Below are positions 43,149-50,402 of a stretch of DNA of 64,000 nt, in pieces; within the stretch, counting starts at the first letter, position 1, and every line of letters begins with the position of its first letter. This DNA is from JAVBQB01 sp031549265. Its GTDB lineage: Bacteria > Bacillota > Clostridia > Oscillospirales > JAVBQB01. The stretch is from NCBI GenBank assembly GCA_031549265.1, contig JAVBQB010000001.1, positions 186,001 through 250,000 of the forward strand, read 5' to 3'. The notes below the pieces were generated by a model that saw nothing but the letters and a program-made list of their open reading frames with translations, did not search any database and had not been told where the DNA came from. A program made the position numbers and the translations under genes.

Positions 43149-44872
43149 GCCAACTCCTCCTCAGAAAGTTGAGATGCACAGATTTCCCGATAGACTTCAG
43201 AAGTCTCAAGAAGCTGCTGGTGGGTTCCCTCGGCAACGATTTTACCCTGGTCCAGCACCAGGATTCTGTCCGCGTCAATGATGCTGGTTATGCGCTGGGC
43301 AACGATAAGCACCGTCGAGTTCTCGATCTCTTTTTTCAGCGCCGCCCTTAACAGCGAGTCGGTCTTAAAATCCAGCGCGGAGAAGCTGTCGTCAAAAATA
43401 TATATCTCCGGCCGCCGGACGAGAGCCCGCGCGATGGCAAGCCGCTGTTTTTGTCCGCCGGAGACATTGGTGCCGCCCTGCGCGATCGGGGATTCGAACC
43501 CTTCGGACATGCCCGTCACGAAATCGTAGGCCTGCGCCACTTTGGCGGCGTGTTCCACCTCATTTGCGGTGGCGTCTTCCTTGCCGAATCTTATATTGTC
43601 GGCGATCGTACCGGAAAAGAGCGTCGCTCCCTGCGGTACAAATCCTATTTTATTGCGGAGATCTTTCATGGTCATGTCACGCACATCTACGCCGTCAATC
43701 ATAACGCTGCCGTCGGATACATCGTAAAAGCGCGGGATCAACCCGATCAGCGTGGATTTGCCCGAACCGGTGCCGCCGATTATGGCTGTGATCTCCCCCG
43801 CTCCGGCGCTGAACGAGACATCGCTGAATATCGGATGTTCGGAGCCGGGATACTGGAAAGTGACATTTTTGAATTCCACGTGCGCTGTTTCCGCTGTCAA
43901 GCTCAGCGGCTTCTCAGGATCGAAAACTTCCGCCTTCATATCAAGGACTTCGAGTACGCGTTTAGCGGAAACCTGGGCGCGCGGGATCATTACAAACATG
44001 ACCGCGACCATTAGTATGGACATCATAATCTGCACGGCATATTGCGTAAACGCCATCATGTCGCCGATAGACATCTGGCCCTGGCTGATGCGCACTCCGC
44101 CGAACCAAATAATTGCTACCGATGTTGCGTTAAAGAGCAGCATCATAACCGGCATCATTACAGCCATTACTTTGTTGACAAAAATCGATACGTCGGTCAG
44201 TTCGCGGTTTGCCTTGCCGAAACGGACACGCTCATGTTCGGTCTTGTTGAACGCGCGGATGACGCGCACGCCTGTCAGGCTTTCGCGCATGGTCAAGTTG
44301 ACGGCGTCGATCTTTTTCTGCATTTGCAGGAAGGAAGGAACGACAACCGAGGCAATTATGACCATTACTATTACGAGCGAAGGAATCGCGACGACCAGAA
44401 CGCCCGATAAGTGCGCGTCCCTAGCCTGGGAGATAATGATTCCGCCTACGCACATGATAGGCGAGTAAATGATGAAACGGAACGCCATGACAAGAACGGT
44501 CTGAATCTGGACAATGTCGTTTGTGGTGCGGGTAATCAGCGTGGCGGTGCCCAAACGCTCGAATTCGTGTAGCGAATAGTTTTCGACCTTTTCGAAGACG
44601 GCGTTGCGCACATCACGGCCAAATCCGAGAGCGAGCCTTGCGGAGAAAAAGCTGGCTACAATGGAGCAAACGGCGCTGGCAACGGCAACGACCAGCATTA
44701 TTATGCCGATGCGCATGACGTATCCGGCGTTACCCTGCATCATGCCGTCGTTAATCATATCCGACATCAGAGTCGGCAGGTAGAGCTCAGCCGCGGCCTG
44801 CCCGCCGAGAACGGCAATTCCGGCGAGAACATAGTACCAGTACGGCCTGAGGAATTTAAACAGTCTCAGCAT
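43145..44872 (-). CDS. Half-size ABC exporter, first subunit
   Basis: 575 residues: six transmembrane helices (about 15-300) and an ATPase domain with Walker A GGTGSGKSTL, signature VSGGQKQR, Walker B IYIFDDSFSALD and Gln instead of His in the switch (VAQRITSI). In this subunit Asp replaces the catalytic Glu after Walker B (FDDS), a typical sign of the degenerate catalytic site of a heterodimeric exporter; the partner encoded next has Glu (LDEA) and His. This agrees with an asymmetric pair such as BmrCD or LmrCD. The start has only a weak AGCGGA upstream and lies 11 nt after the adaptor gene's stop. Confidence 0.92.
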   Translation of the reverse strand: MLRLFKFLRPYWYYVLAGIAVLGGQAAAELYLPTLMSDMINDGMMQGNAGYVMRIGIIMLVVAVASAVCSIVASFFSARLALGFGRDVRNAVFEKVENYSLHEFERLGTATLITRTTNDIVQIQTVLVMAFRFIIYSPIMCVGGIIISQARDAHLSGVLVVAIPSLVIVMVIIASVVVPSFLQMQKKIDAVNLTMRESLTGVRVIRAFNKTEHERVRFGKANRELTDVSIFVNKVMAVMMPVMMLLFNATSVAIIWFGGVRISQGQMSIGDMMAFTQYAVQIMMSILMVAVMFVMIPRAQVSAKRVLEVLDMKAEVFDPEKPLSLTAETAHVEFKNVTFQYPGSEHPIFSDVSFSAGAGEITAIIGGTGSGKSTLIGLIPRFYDVSDGSVMIDGVDVRDMTMKDLRNKIGFVPQGATLFSGTIADNIRFGKEDATANEVEHAAKVAQAYDFVTGMSEGFESPIAQGGTNVSGGQKQRLAIARALVRRPEIYIFDDSFSALDFKTDSLLRAALKKEIENSTVLIVAQRITSIIDADRILVLDQGKIVAEGTHQQLLETSEVYREICASQLSEEELA

Positions 44873-44883
44873 ATTTTTGTCCG

Positions 44884-46284
44884 CTATTCCTGAACTTTTA
44901 TCGGTTGATTATCAGTTAATGTGGAAGTCTCTGAGCACGCGACTGTTTGGCCCTCTTCCACTCCGCGCAGCACCTGAATCATGTCCCCGTTACTTATGCC
45001 GGTGACAATCTCGGTTTTGTGAGCCACATTCTCAGAGTCCACGACAAACACGTAGCTCGTTCCGTTATCAACTATCACAGCCGCCGAAGGGACAGTCATG
45101 GCGCTGCCGGAACTGATTTCCACCGAGGCGTGAGCCGAGAGGCCCGCTGCCAGATCTTTATTGGCGTTATCGATCGTGATTTCAACTGGGAAGTATGTTC
45201 CAGCGCTGACCGACATCGGCCCGATTAGACTGAGGACGCCGGTAAATGTTTTTCCGGGGTATATGTCAGCCTGAACCGCGACCTGCTGTCCGGCGCGCAG
45301 ATAAGGCAGGGCCTCCTGGGATACCGTACCCTTGAGTTTGAGTTTGTTTATGTCCGCGACGGTTATGAGCGGTGTGCCCGTTGTGGCGAGTTCGCCCGTG
45401 TGAATATTACGGTTTATAATTACGCCGCTGATGCTGGATATGACTTTCGCGTTCGCAATCTGCGCTGAAATAACGTCGACGGCGGCTTTCGCGACTTCAA
45501 GCGATGCGCCTGCCGAAACTTGCAGCTGAGTCTGGGAGACATCGAGCTTGCTCTGTGCGGCAGAGATTTGGCTCTTTGCCGATGAACCTGTCGCCTGATT
45601 GTATTGGATCAAGGCCGCGTCATATTTCGACTGGGCGGCGACCAGCGCGGTTTCAAGCGAAGGAAGGCTGGAGCGCTTCGCAAGGTCTGCGCTGTCGTAC
45701 ATGCTCTGTGCGTTGTCGACGTCGGTTTGTGACGCGTCGCCAAGTTCAAACATCAGCTTGGTCCGATCCAGGGTGCGCTTTGCGTTGTCAATTTGAAGCT
45801 GAAGCTGCGCAGGCTGTATGTTGTTCAGTTCGATTTGCGCGTCCAGCGCTTTTTTTGCGGCGTCGAGGTTGGTTTTCGCGGAGGCAATTTGATCGGTGAC
45901 TGAATCTCTCGAGGTAGACAGCGCTGTTTTTGCGGCGCTGACGTTTTCTTTGTCTATCGCCACCTTCGAGACTGCTGAGTCATACGAGGCCTGCGCCTGC
46001 TTGAGCTGGGCTTCGAGCTCGTGCGTGTCGATCAGGACCAGGGTATCGCCTTGCGCGACGCTGTCCCCCACTTCGCCGGAAACATTGGAAACGATCCCGG
46101 AAAGCTTGGCGCTGAGCGTAACTGTCTCGTTCGGCGTCAGCGCTCCGGATATTTCTATCGTGCTCTGCAAATCGCTGACGGCCGCTTTCGCGGTTTTGAT
46201 GTAAACTTCCCCGGTTTGCGGGGTGGCGGCGCAGCCCGCCAGCAGGATAAAGCAGATTGCGGCAATTATGGCATTTTTCTTCAT
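44884..46284 (-). CDS. HlyD/MFP-type efflux adaptor lipoprotein
   Basis: 466 residues. An N-terminal lipoprotein signal peptide has the lipobox LAGC at residues 15-18. A biotinyl-lipoyl-like domain, a long alpha-helical coiled-coil hairpin (about 85-260, Ala/Gln/Lys-rich) and beta-barrel and membrane-proximal domains follow. These are periplasmic adaptor features in Gram-negatives; in Firmicutes similar proteins (YknX-like) assist ABC exporters. The start follows GGAGG. It lies between the short adaptor gene and the ABC pair, so it probably works with them. Confidence 0.9.
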   Translation of the reverse strand: MKKNAIIAAICFILLAGCAATPQTGEVYIKTAKAAVSDLQSTIEISGALTPNETVTLSAKLSGIVSNVSGEVGDSVAQGDTLVLIDTHELEAQLKQAQASYDSAVSKVAIDKENVSAAKTALSTSRDSVTDQIASAKTNLDAAKKALDAQIELNNIQPAQLQLQIDNAKRTLDRTKLMFELGDASQTDVDNAQSMYDSADLAKRSSLPSLETALVAAQSKYDAALIQYNQATGSSAKSQISAAQSKLDVSQTQLQVSAGASLEVAKAAVDVISAQIANAKVISSISGVIINRNIHTGELATTGTPLITVADINKLKLKGTVSQEALPYLRAGQQVAVQADIYPGKTFTGVLSLIGPMSVSAGTYFPVEITIDNANKDLAAGLSAHASVEISSGSAMTVPSAAVIVDNGTSYVFVVDSENVAHKTEIVTGISNGDMIQVLRGVEEGQTVACSETSTLTDNQPIKVQE

Positions 46285-46313
46285 ATACTTTCCTCCATGC
46301 GCTGGCCAGCCGG

Positions 46314-47012
46314 TCAGCGGACGTGAATCTTGACGGTCGCGTTCATTCCGAGCATCAAGGGCAGATTATCCGGATTGCTTATGTTGATTTTGACCGGAAT
46401 GAGCTGGGTAACTTTGGTATATGTTCCGCTGGTGTTCAGCGACGGCATTGTCGAAAACGCCGACTGGGTCGCCTGACCGATGCTCTGTACGTATCCTGTG
46501 AATTTGGCGTCCGGCCAAGCATCGATCGTAACTTCGACCTTCTGGCCGGTTTTTATCCGGAAGATATCCGTCTCCTCGACGTTGGCCTTGATGAACATAT
46601 TCTCGGTGTCGGCGACGATCGCCACCTGCATGCCCGGCGAAATAGTCTGGCCGGTGACCACATTTGTGGAAACGATTTTACCGTCGATTGGAGTTTTTAT
46701 TTCCGCCTTGGACACGCTGATATCCGCTGTTGAATCCATTGATTTCGCGTTGATATCGCTGTTTTGCAGGGTGGTGCCGAGATCCTGCCTGCCGAGTAGC
46801 TGTCCGCGCTTGACCGTGTCGCCTTCGGCGATGTTCCAGACGGCGACCTTGCCCGAAACCAGCGGCGTTATTGTCACGTAATTGGCCGAAACTGAGGCGT
46901 TATCTGTGGTGAAGAAGTTTTGGGTATCCTGCCACCAGAAATAAAGGAATAAACCGCCTGTTATCAGGCCTGCGGCGAGAACGAGAATGATGATTAATCT
47001 TGCTTTTTTCAT
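46314..47012 (-). CDS. Short HlyD/EmrA-type adaptor
   Basis: 232 residues. It has an N-terminal membrane anchor (LIIILVLAAGLITGGLFLYFWW), a split biotinyl-lipoyl domain (VSGKVAVWNIAEGDTVKRGQ and IKTPIDGKIVSTNV), and a beta-barrel part (IKANVEETDIFRIKTG). Between the two lipoyl halves only about 25 residues replace the long coiled-coil hairpin of full adaptors. Having a hairpin-less adaptor beside a full-length one in one operon is unusual; they may form a mixed assembly. The start follows AAGGAG. The marR gene lies 21 nt upstream. Confidence 0.88.
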   Translation of the reverse strand: MKKARLIIILVLAAGLITGGLFLYFWWQDTQNFFTTDNASVSANYVTITPLVSGKVAVWNIAEGDTVKRGQLLGRQDLGTTLQNSDINAKSMDSTADISVSKAEIKTPIDGKIVSTNVVTGQTISPGMQVAIVADTENMFIKANVEETDIFRIKTGQKVEVTIDAWPDAKFTGYVQSIGQATQSAFSTMPSLNTSGTYTKVTQLIPVKINISNPDNLPLMLGMNATVKIHVR

Positions 47013-47033
47013 CTGGGTGCTCCTTATATAAGA

Positions 47034-47501
47034 TTATTCGGAAACTTTGCCGCCGGGTTTAGAGCCCCGATCTTCGCTAAATGCATCAATAAGTTTGTGC
47101 ATAGCGCCGAGAATCGATTCACGCTCCTGTTCGGATAAAGTGTCGGCAAGTATTGAAAATTTGCCAATGATTTCTTTTTCCGCGGACATAAAAGCTTCTT
47201 TTAGTTCGGGTTTAACACTGACCGTGACTACACGCTGATCGTCGACGCTTCGTTCACGTTCGATCAGGTCGCGGTTCTCCAGCCGTCGGCAAATAGCCGA
47301 AATATTGCTGTCGGGCATATTCAGCTCGCTGCCCAGTTCACTGATCCTTTTAGGACCGTGGCGGCTCAGGCAACGAATCACATACGCCTGTGACGGCGAG
47401 AGATCCATAGCCTTATAAAAATTTGAATGCATACAGTGAGAGATCTGCCGCATCTTTCGCATAAGAGCGGTAATCTCATCGATAAATTCGTGTCCGTTCA
47501 T
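47034..47501 (-). CDS. MarR-family transcriptional regulator
   Basis: 155 residues, winged helix-turn-helix. The DNA-binding core is ISELGSELNMPDSNISAICRRLENRDLIERE followed by the wing DDQRVVTVSV. It is the first gene of the efflux operon. A perfect 19-bp palindrome lies 11 bp before the start (47512-47530), so it probably represses itself and the exporter, released by a small ligand. The ATG at 47501 has GGGTGG 5 nt upstream; the GTG at 47510 overlaps that site. Confidence 0.92.
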   Translation of the reverse strand: MNGHEFIDEITALMRKMRQISHCMHSNFYKAMDLSPSQAYVIRCLSRHGPKRISELGSELNMPDSNISAICRRLENRDLIERERSVDDQRVVTVSVKPELKEAFMSAEKEIIGKFSILADTLSEQERESILGAMHKLIDAFSEDRGSKPGGKVSE

Positions 47502-47511
47502 ATTTACCACC

Positions 47512-47530
47512 CGTGATAATTATTATCACG
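47512..47530. promoter_or_regulatory. Perfect palindromic operator, probably for the MarR protein
   Basis: CGTGATAAT-T-ATTATCACG, a perfect 19-bp palindrome directly upstream of the marR ribosome binding site. MarR-family dimers usually bind 16-20-bp palindromes in their own promoters. Confidence 0.75.
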
Positions 47531-47606
47531 ATAAATATTACCGCGATAATGCTTATGTGTCAACATTAAATTTCGCCAAATCACACCGCAATTTCATCCA
47601 TAATTA

Positions 47607-47621
47607 ATGTAAGCGTTTACA
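47607..47621. promoter_or_regulatory. cre-like box (CcpA catabolite control)
   Basis: ATGTAAGCGTTTACA matches the consensus WTGNAANCGNWNNCW at all defined positions and is itself nearly palindromic. It could place the element's genes under carbon control, or serve a LacI-family regulator. Chance occurrence is possible. Confidence 0.4.
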
Positions 47622-47710
47622 AATTATGAAATTTTTTTAAACATAAGGATTGGTTCTTGTTAGAGCAATCATCGATGCCGGGCAGCGTCAGTCCTCTTTT
47701 TCAGATACAT

Positions 47711-47750
47711 AAAAGGAAAACAGCCGGGTGCCAGGCTTTTTCCCCTTTTT
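47711..47750. repeat. Imperfect hairpin in the recombinase leader
   Basis: AAAAGGAAAA-c-AGCC pairs with GGCT-TTTT-cc-CCTTTT around an 8-nt loop. It may be a terminator or attenuator before the small gene and recombinase; the T tract is within the stem, so the call is uncertain. Confidence 0.35.
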
Positions 47751-47760
47751 ATTTAACGAT

Positions 47761-47796
47761 TCAGTTTACTGTGACGGAGCGCTGTCAGTAAACTGA
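47761..47796. repeat. 11-bp perfect inverted repeat upstream of the small gene
   Basis: TCAGTTTACTG and CAGTAAACTGA separated by 14 bp. The arms are one and a half to two helical turns apart, suited to a dimeric repressor or a recombination-factor site controlling the recombinase operon. Confidence 0.5.
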
Positions 47797-47872
47797 GCGG
47801 TATCGGCGGATAAATACCGAATGCTTGAAAATATAATTTAGCATTTTAGAAATAATAGTTTTTGAGGTGAGG

Positions 47873-48118
47873 GTGATTAATAAAGTTTACCAAATTGCGC
47901 TGAAAAGAAACGATCCAGACTTAGTCGATATAGAAACAGTCAAAATAGACACCGGTTTAGCTGTCGAGGACAGACTGCGGCAATACGTTGGTCTTATCGG
48001 CAATCCGTATTGCTACAGGTCGGGTGATCTTGTTGTCAATGTCGAATACTCGGATAAACAGACCAGAATTCAAGGCTGCGTCGAGAGAATAATATCCAAC
48101 CGGATAGCGCTCCAGTAA
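47873..48118 (+). CDS. Small protein upstream of the recombinase (DUF6870-like)
   Basis: About 81 residues with an N-terminal helix, then VDIETVKIDTGLAVEDRLRQY and IGNPYCYRSGDLVVNVEYSD. From memory this resembles short proteins (I believe DUF6870) found beside integrative-element recombinases in Clostridia; no function is known. The GTG at 47873 is 5 nt after GAGG; a GTG at 47867 is possible. It lies 129 bp before the recombinase start in the same direction. Because directionality factors of serine recombinases are small, neighbouring and unconserved, it is a candidate for that role, which is an inference only. Confidence 0.65.
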   Translation: MINKVYQIALKRNDPDLVDIETVKIDTGLAVEDRLRQYVGLIGNPYCYRSGDLVVNVEYSDKQTRIQGCVERIISNRIALQ

Positions 48119-48247
48119 TTACCTGTATGATTAGCTAACAATGATATGTAAAATAAATACTGAGATTAAGAACTCATACACATGGTTTAGAAATGCGGCA
48201 TTTCGTTCCATGCGTACGTGCTCTAAGTGCTTTCGAGGTGGTTCGAT

Positions 48248-49912
48248 ATGGCGAGAACAAGCCGAATCCAGCGCGGCGCTATAAACAGCAAGACCTGGAA
48301 CGCAGCTCTGTATATCCGTTTATCGAGAGAGGACGGAGACAAAGACGAATCCGACAGTATTTCAAATCAAAGGGATATGCTGGAAGAATACCTGATGCAC
48401 GCAAGCGATTTCTCGGGATCAGAAACCTATATAGACGACGGTTTTTCAGGTACGAATTTTGACAGGCCGGGATTTATCCGGATGATGGACGACGTCAGAG
48501 CAAAGAAAATTAACTGCATTATCGTCAAGGATTTGTCCCGGTTTGGCAGAAATTATATCGAGGTTGGCAATTATATTGAGCAGATATTCCCCTTCTTGGA
48601 CGTCAGGTTTATTTCAGTTAACGACAATTTGGACAGCTACAAGAACCCGTCTCAGCTCAACAGCATAATAGTCCCCTTCAAAAACATTATCAATGACGAA
48701 TACGCCCGCGATATATCGCAAAAGGTGAGAAGCGCGCTCACAACAAAGAGAAAACGGGGAGAGTTTATCGGCTCGTTCGCTTGCTACGGTTATCATAAAG
48801 ACCCCGATAATAAAGGCCAGCTGATAGTTGACGAATACGCCGCCGGTGTCGTGCGCGACATATTCAACTGGTTTATCGAAGGACACGGTAAAATCACTAT
48901 AGCTAAACGGTTGAACAGCCTGGGAGTCCTGAACCCGTCCGCGTATAAACGATCACTGGGGCTTAATTATAAACACGCGAGTCTGGGAAAAAACAGTGAA
49001 ATGTGGTCGTATGCCTCAGTGCGCAATATCCTGCGCAACGAAATGTATATCGGAAACATGGTTCAAAACCGGCTGACGGTAAAAAGCTATAAAATCAATA
49101 AGAACGTAAAGGTGCCGGAGCAGGATTGGATCATCGTAGAGGATACGCACGAGCCGGTCATAAGGCCGGACGTCTGGGAAAAGGCACAGGATTTACTGAG
49201 CCGGGATATGAGGATTCCGCCCAGCCAGAGCCGCGTATATTTGTTGGCAGGGTTCATCAAATGCGCCGACTGCATGCGCGCGATGAACAAGAAGCATATA
49301 TCGCACTCTTACGGCCAGTATTTCTACTATGTTTGCAGTTCATACAAAAAAATGGGGAAAGATGCCTGCACAAAACACACGATACGCACAGACAAACTTG
49401 AAAAGGCCCTGCTTCAATCAATAAAAATGCATATCGAAATCGCGGTTAATATGACGGAGATTATTGACAAGATCAGCAGGCAGGGTAAAATCCAAAAGGA
49501 ATCGTCAAGAATCAATCAGGAAATTGCGCGGCTCGAGAGCGCACTGGCCCGCACAGTCGGTCTGAAACGCTCACTTTATGAGGACTGGAAGTCGGGCGCT
49601 GTCTCCCGGGCGGAATATCATGATTTCAAACAAACCTACGACGTTGACGAGTCGGAGACAAAAATGAAGCTGGAACGGCTCGGCGCGGAGAAAAAGTCAT
49701 ATGAACAAGGGGTCGATTCGAATCACAGATGGCTTCAAACCCTGAGGGAGCTTCAGAATATCGACACGCTGACCCGCGATATAGTCGTTGAGCTTGTTGA
49801 CTGCGTCCTGGTTCATGAGGGAGGCGAGATTACAATACGATATAAATTCTCGGACGAATTCAAGAGGCTTTCCGATTATATTGAACAAAATGACCGCGTC
49901 AACGAAAAATAA
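48248..49912 (+). CDS. Large serine recombinase
   Basis: 554 residues. Resolvase catalytic domain: YIRLSREDGD with the nucleophile Ser26, then SISNQRDMLEEY, DGFSGTNFDRPGF, and VKDLSRFGRNYIEVG with the catalytic Arg pair. Next come the recombinase domain (ISQKVRSALTTKRKRGEFIG, GHGKITIAKRLNSLG, YASVRNILRNEMYIGN), a zinc ribbon (KCADC and later VCSSYKKMGKDAC), and a C-terminal coiled coil (about 410-500) that in this family governs synapsis and directionality. The ATG at 48248 follows GAGGTGG. It is complete, with all catalytic residues, so probably active. It ends 74 bp before the element's right core. Confidence 0.95.
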   Translation: MARTSRIQRGAINSKTWNAALYIRLSREDGDKDESDSISNQRDMLEEYLMHASDFSGSETYIDDGFSGTNFDRPGFIRMMDDVRAKKINCIIVKDLSRFGRNYIEVGNYIEQIFPFLDVRFISVNDNLDSYKNPSQLNSIIVPFKNIINDEYARDISQKVRSALTTKRKRGEFIGSFACYGYHKDPDNKGQLIVDEYAAGVVRDIFNWFIEGHGKITIAKRLNSLGVLNPSAYKRSLGLNYKHASLGKNSEMWSYASVRNILRNEMYIGNMVQNRLTVKSYKINKNVKVPEQDWIIVEDTHEPVIRPDVWEKAQDLLSRDMRIPPSQSRVYLLAGFIKCADCMRAMNKKHISHSYGQYFYYVCSSYKKMGKDACTKHTIRTDKLEKALLQSIKMHIEIAVNMTEIIDKISRQGKIQKESSRINQEIARLESALARTVGLKRSLYEDWKSGAVSRAEYHDFKQTYDVDESETKMKLERLGAEKKSYEQGVDSNHRWLQTLRELQNIDTLTRDIVVELVDCVLVHEGGEITIRYKFSDEFKRLSDYIEQNDRVNEK

Positions 49913-49980
49913 CTTTCGAAATGCCCGGCAAACCGAGGCGTTCATTTTTGGGGCTTAATATTGCCCATAAATAAGCTCAT

Positions 49981-49986
49981 CCCCCG
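49981..49986 (+). repeat. Right attachment core, CCCCCG
   Basis: The second copy of the 6-bp direct repeat. To its left lies the element arm ATTG-CCCA-TAAAT (49960-49972); to its right spoVAD resumes (GCC GCA TTT GAT). The central CC dinucleotide is not self-complementary, which would fix the crossover orientation. Confidence 0.75.
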
Positions 49987-50378
49987 CCGCATTTGATACA
50001 CTAACTGCCCTGTTCAGCGACACCGGTACCTCCCCCGCCGATTACGATCTGATCGTGACCGGAGACCTCGGCGCGATCGGACGAGGGCTGGTTATCGACA
50101 TGTTCAGTGAATCCGGAGTTGATCTTTTGGGCAAATACTCAGATTGCGGGGTTATCGTTTATGACTTAACTGCGCAGGATGTGCACGCTGGCGGCTCCGG
50201 GTGCGGCTGTTCAGCTGTCGTGCTCTGCGCGCGTCTATTGCCGCGAATGAAATCAGGGCAATATAAAAACATAATATTCGCCGGAACAGGCGCGCTGATG
50301 TCGCCAACTTCCGTTCAGCAGGGCGAAAGTATTCCGTCGATCTGTCACGCGGTTGTTATTTCGAATGAGCGAAACTGA
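49987..50378 (+). CDS. spoVAD: Stage V sporulation protein AD, 3' part (split gene)
   Basis: Encodes the C-terminal 130 residues of SpoVAD: AFDTLTALFSDTGTSPADYDLIVTGDLG, then DCGVIVYDLTAQDVHAGGSGCGCSAVVLCARLL and GALMSPTSVQQGESIPSICHAVVI, all canonical. The frame opens at a stop in the element arm (49968) and has no credible start or ribosome site before GTG 50055, so it is not an independent gene. It can be made only if the element is removed. spoVAE follows 24 nt later. The intact reading frame and conserved motifs argue against old decay. Confidence 0.93.
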
Positions 50379-50402
50379 CGCTTGTTGTTGGGATGGTGTA
50401 TT

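Larger units (their letters stand above)
47502..47872. other. Divergent regulatory region inside the element
   Basis: 371 bp without a gene between marR (leftward) and the small gene (rightward). It holds the marR palindrome, a second half-site CGCGATAAT near 47542, a cre-like box, a hairpin at 47711-47750, an 11-bp inverted repeat at 47761-47796, and a TATAAT near 47832. Such density suggests tight control of both the efflux genes and the recombinase. Confidence 0.6.
40945..49986. mobile_element. 9,042-bp serine-recombinase intervening element inserted in spoVAD
   Basis: The interval between the two CCCCCG cores. It contains, left to right: a hairpin region, four leftward efflux genes with their marR regulator, a regulatory gap, a small gene, and a large serine recombinase ending 74 bp before the right core. 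The recombinase points the same way as spoVAD. No replication, conjugation or phage structural genes are present. Precise removal restores the spoVAD frame, and circularisation forms a symmetric site (ATTG-N4-TAAAT-N8-core-N8-ATTTA-N4-CAAT). The layout matches sigK-skin-type elements in principle, but the host gene and cargo differ from those I know. Confidence 0.88.

Noticed and set aside
43488..43501. GGGATTCGAACCC looks like the T-arm of a tRNA on the minus strand
   Set aside because: It lies inside the ATPase domain of the first ABC subunit (coding GFESP), and no acceptor, D-arm or anticodon stem fits around it.
47811..47818. TAAATACC, identical to the first 8 bp of the element's left end, as a possible second att site
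   Set aside because: No CCCCCG core or matching arm is next to it; an AT-rich 8-mer can recur by chance.
50055..50378. An independent gene starting at GTG 50055
   Set aside because: There is no ribosome binding site, the frame continues upstream to the element edge, and the protein is clearly the SpoVAD C-terminal half.
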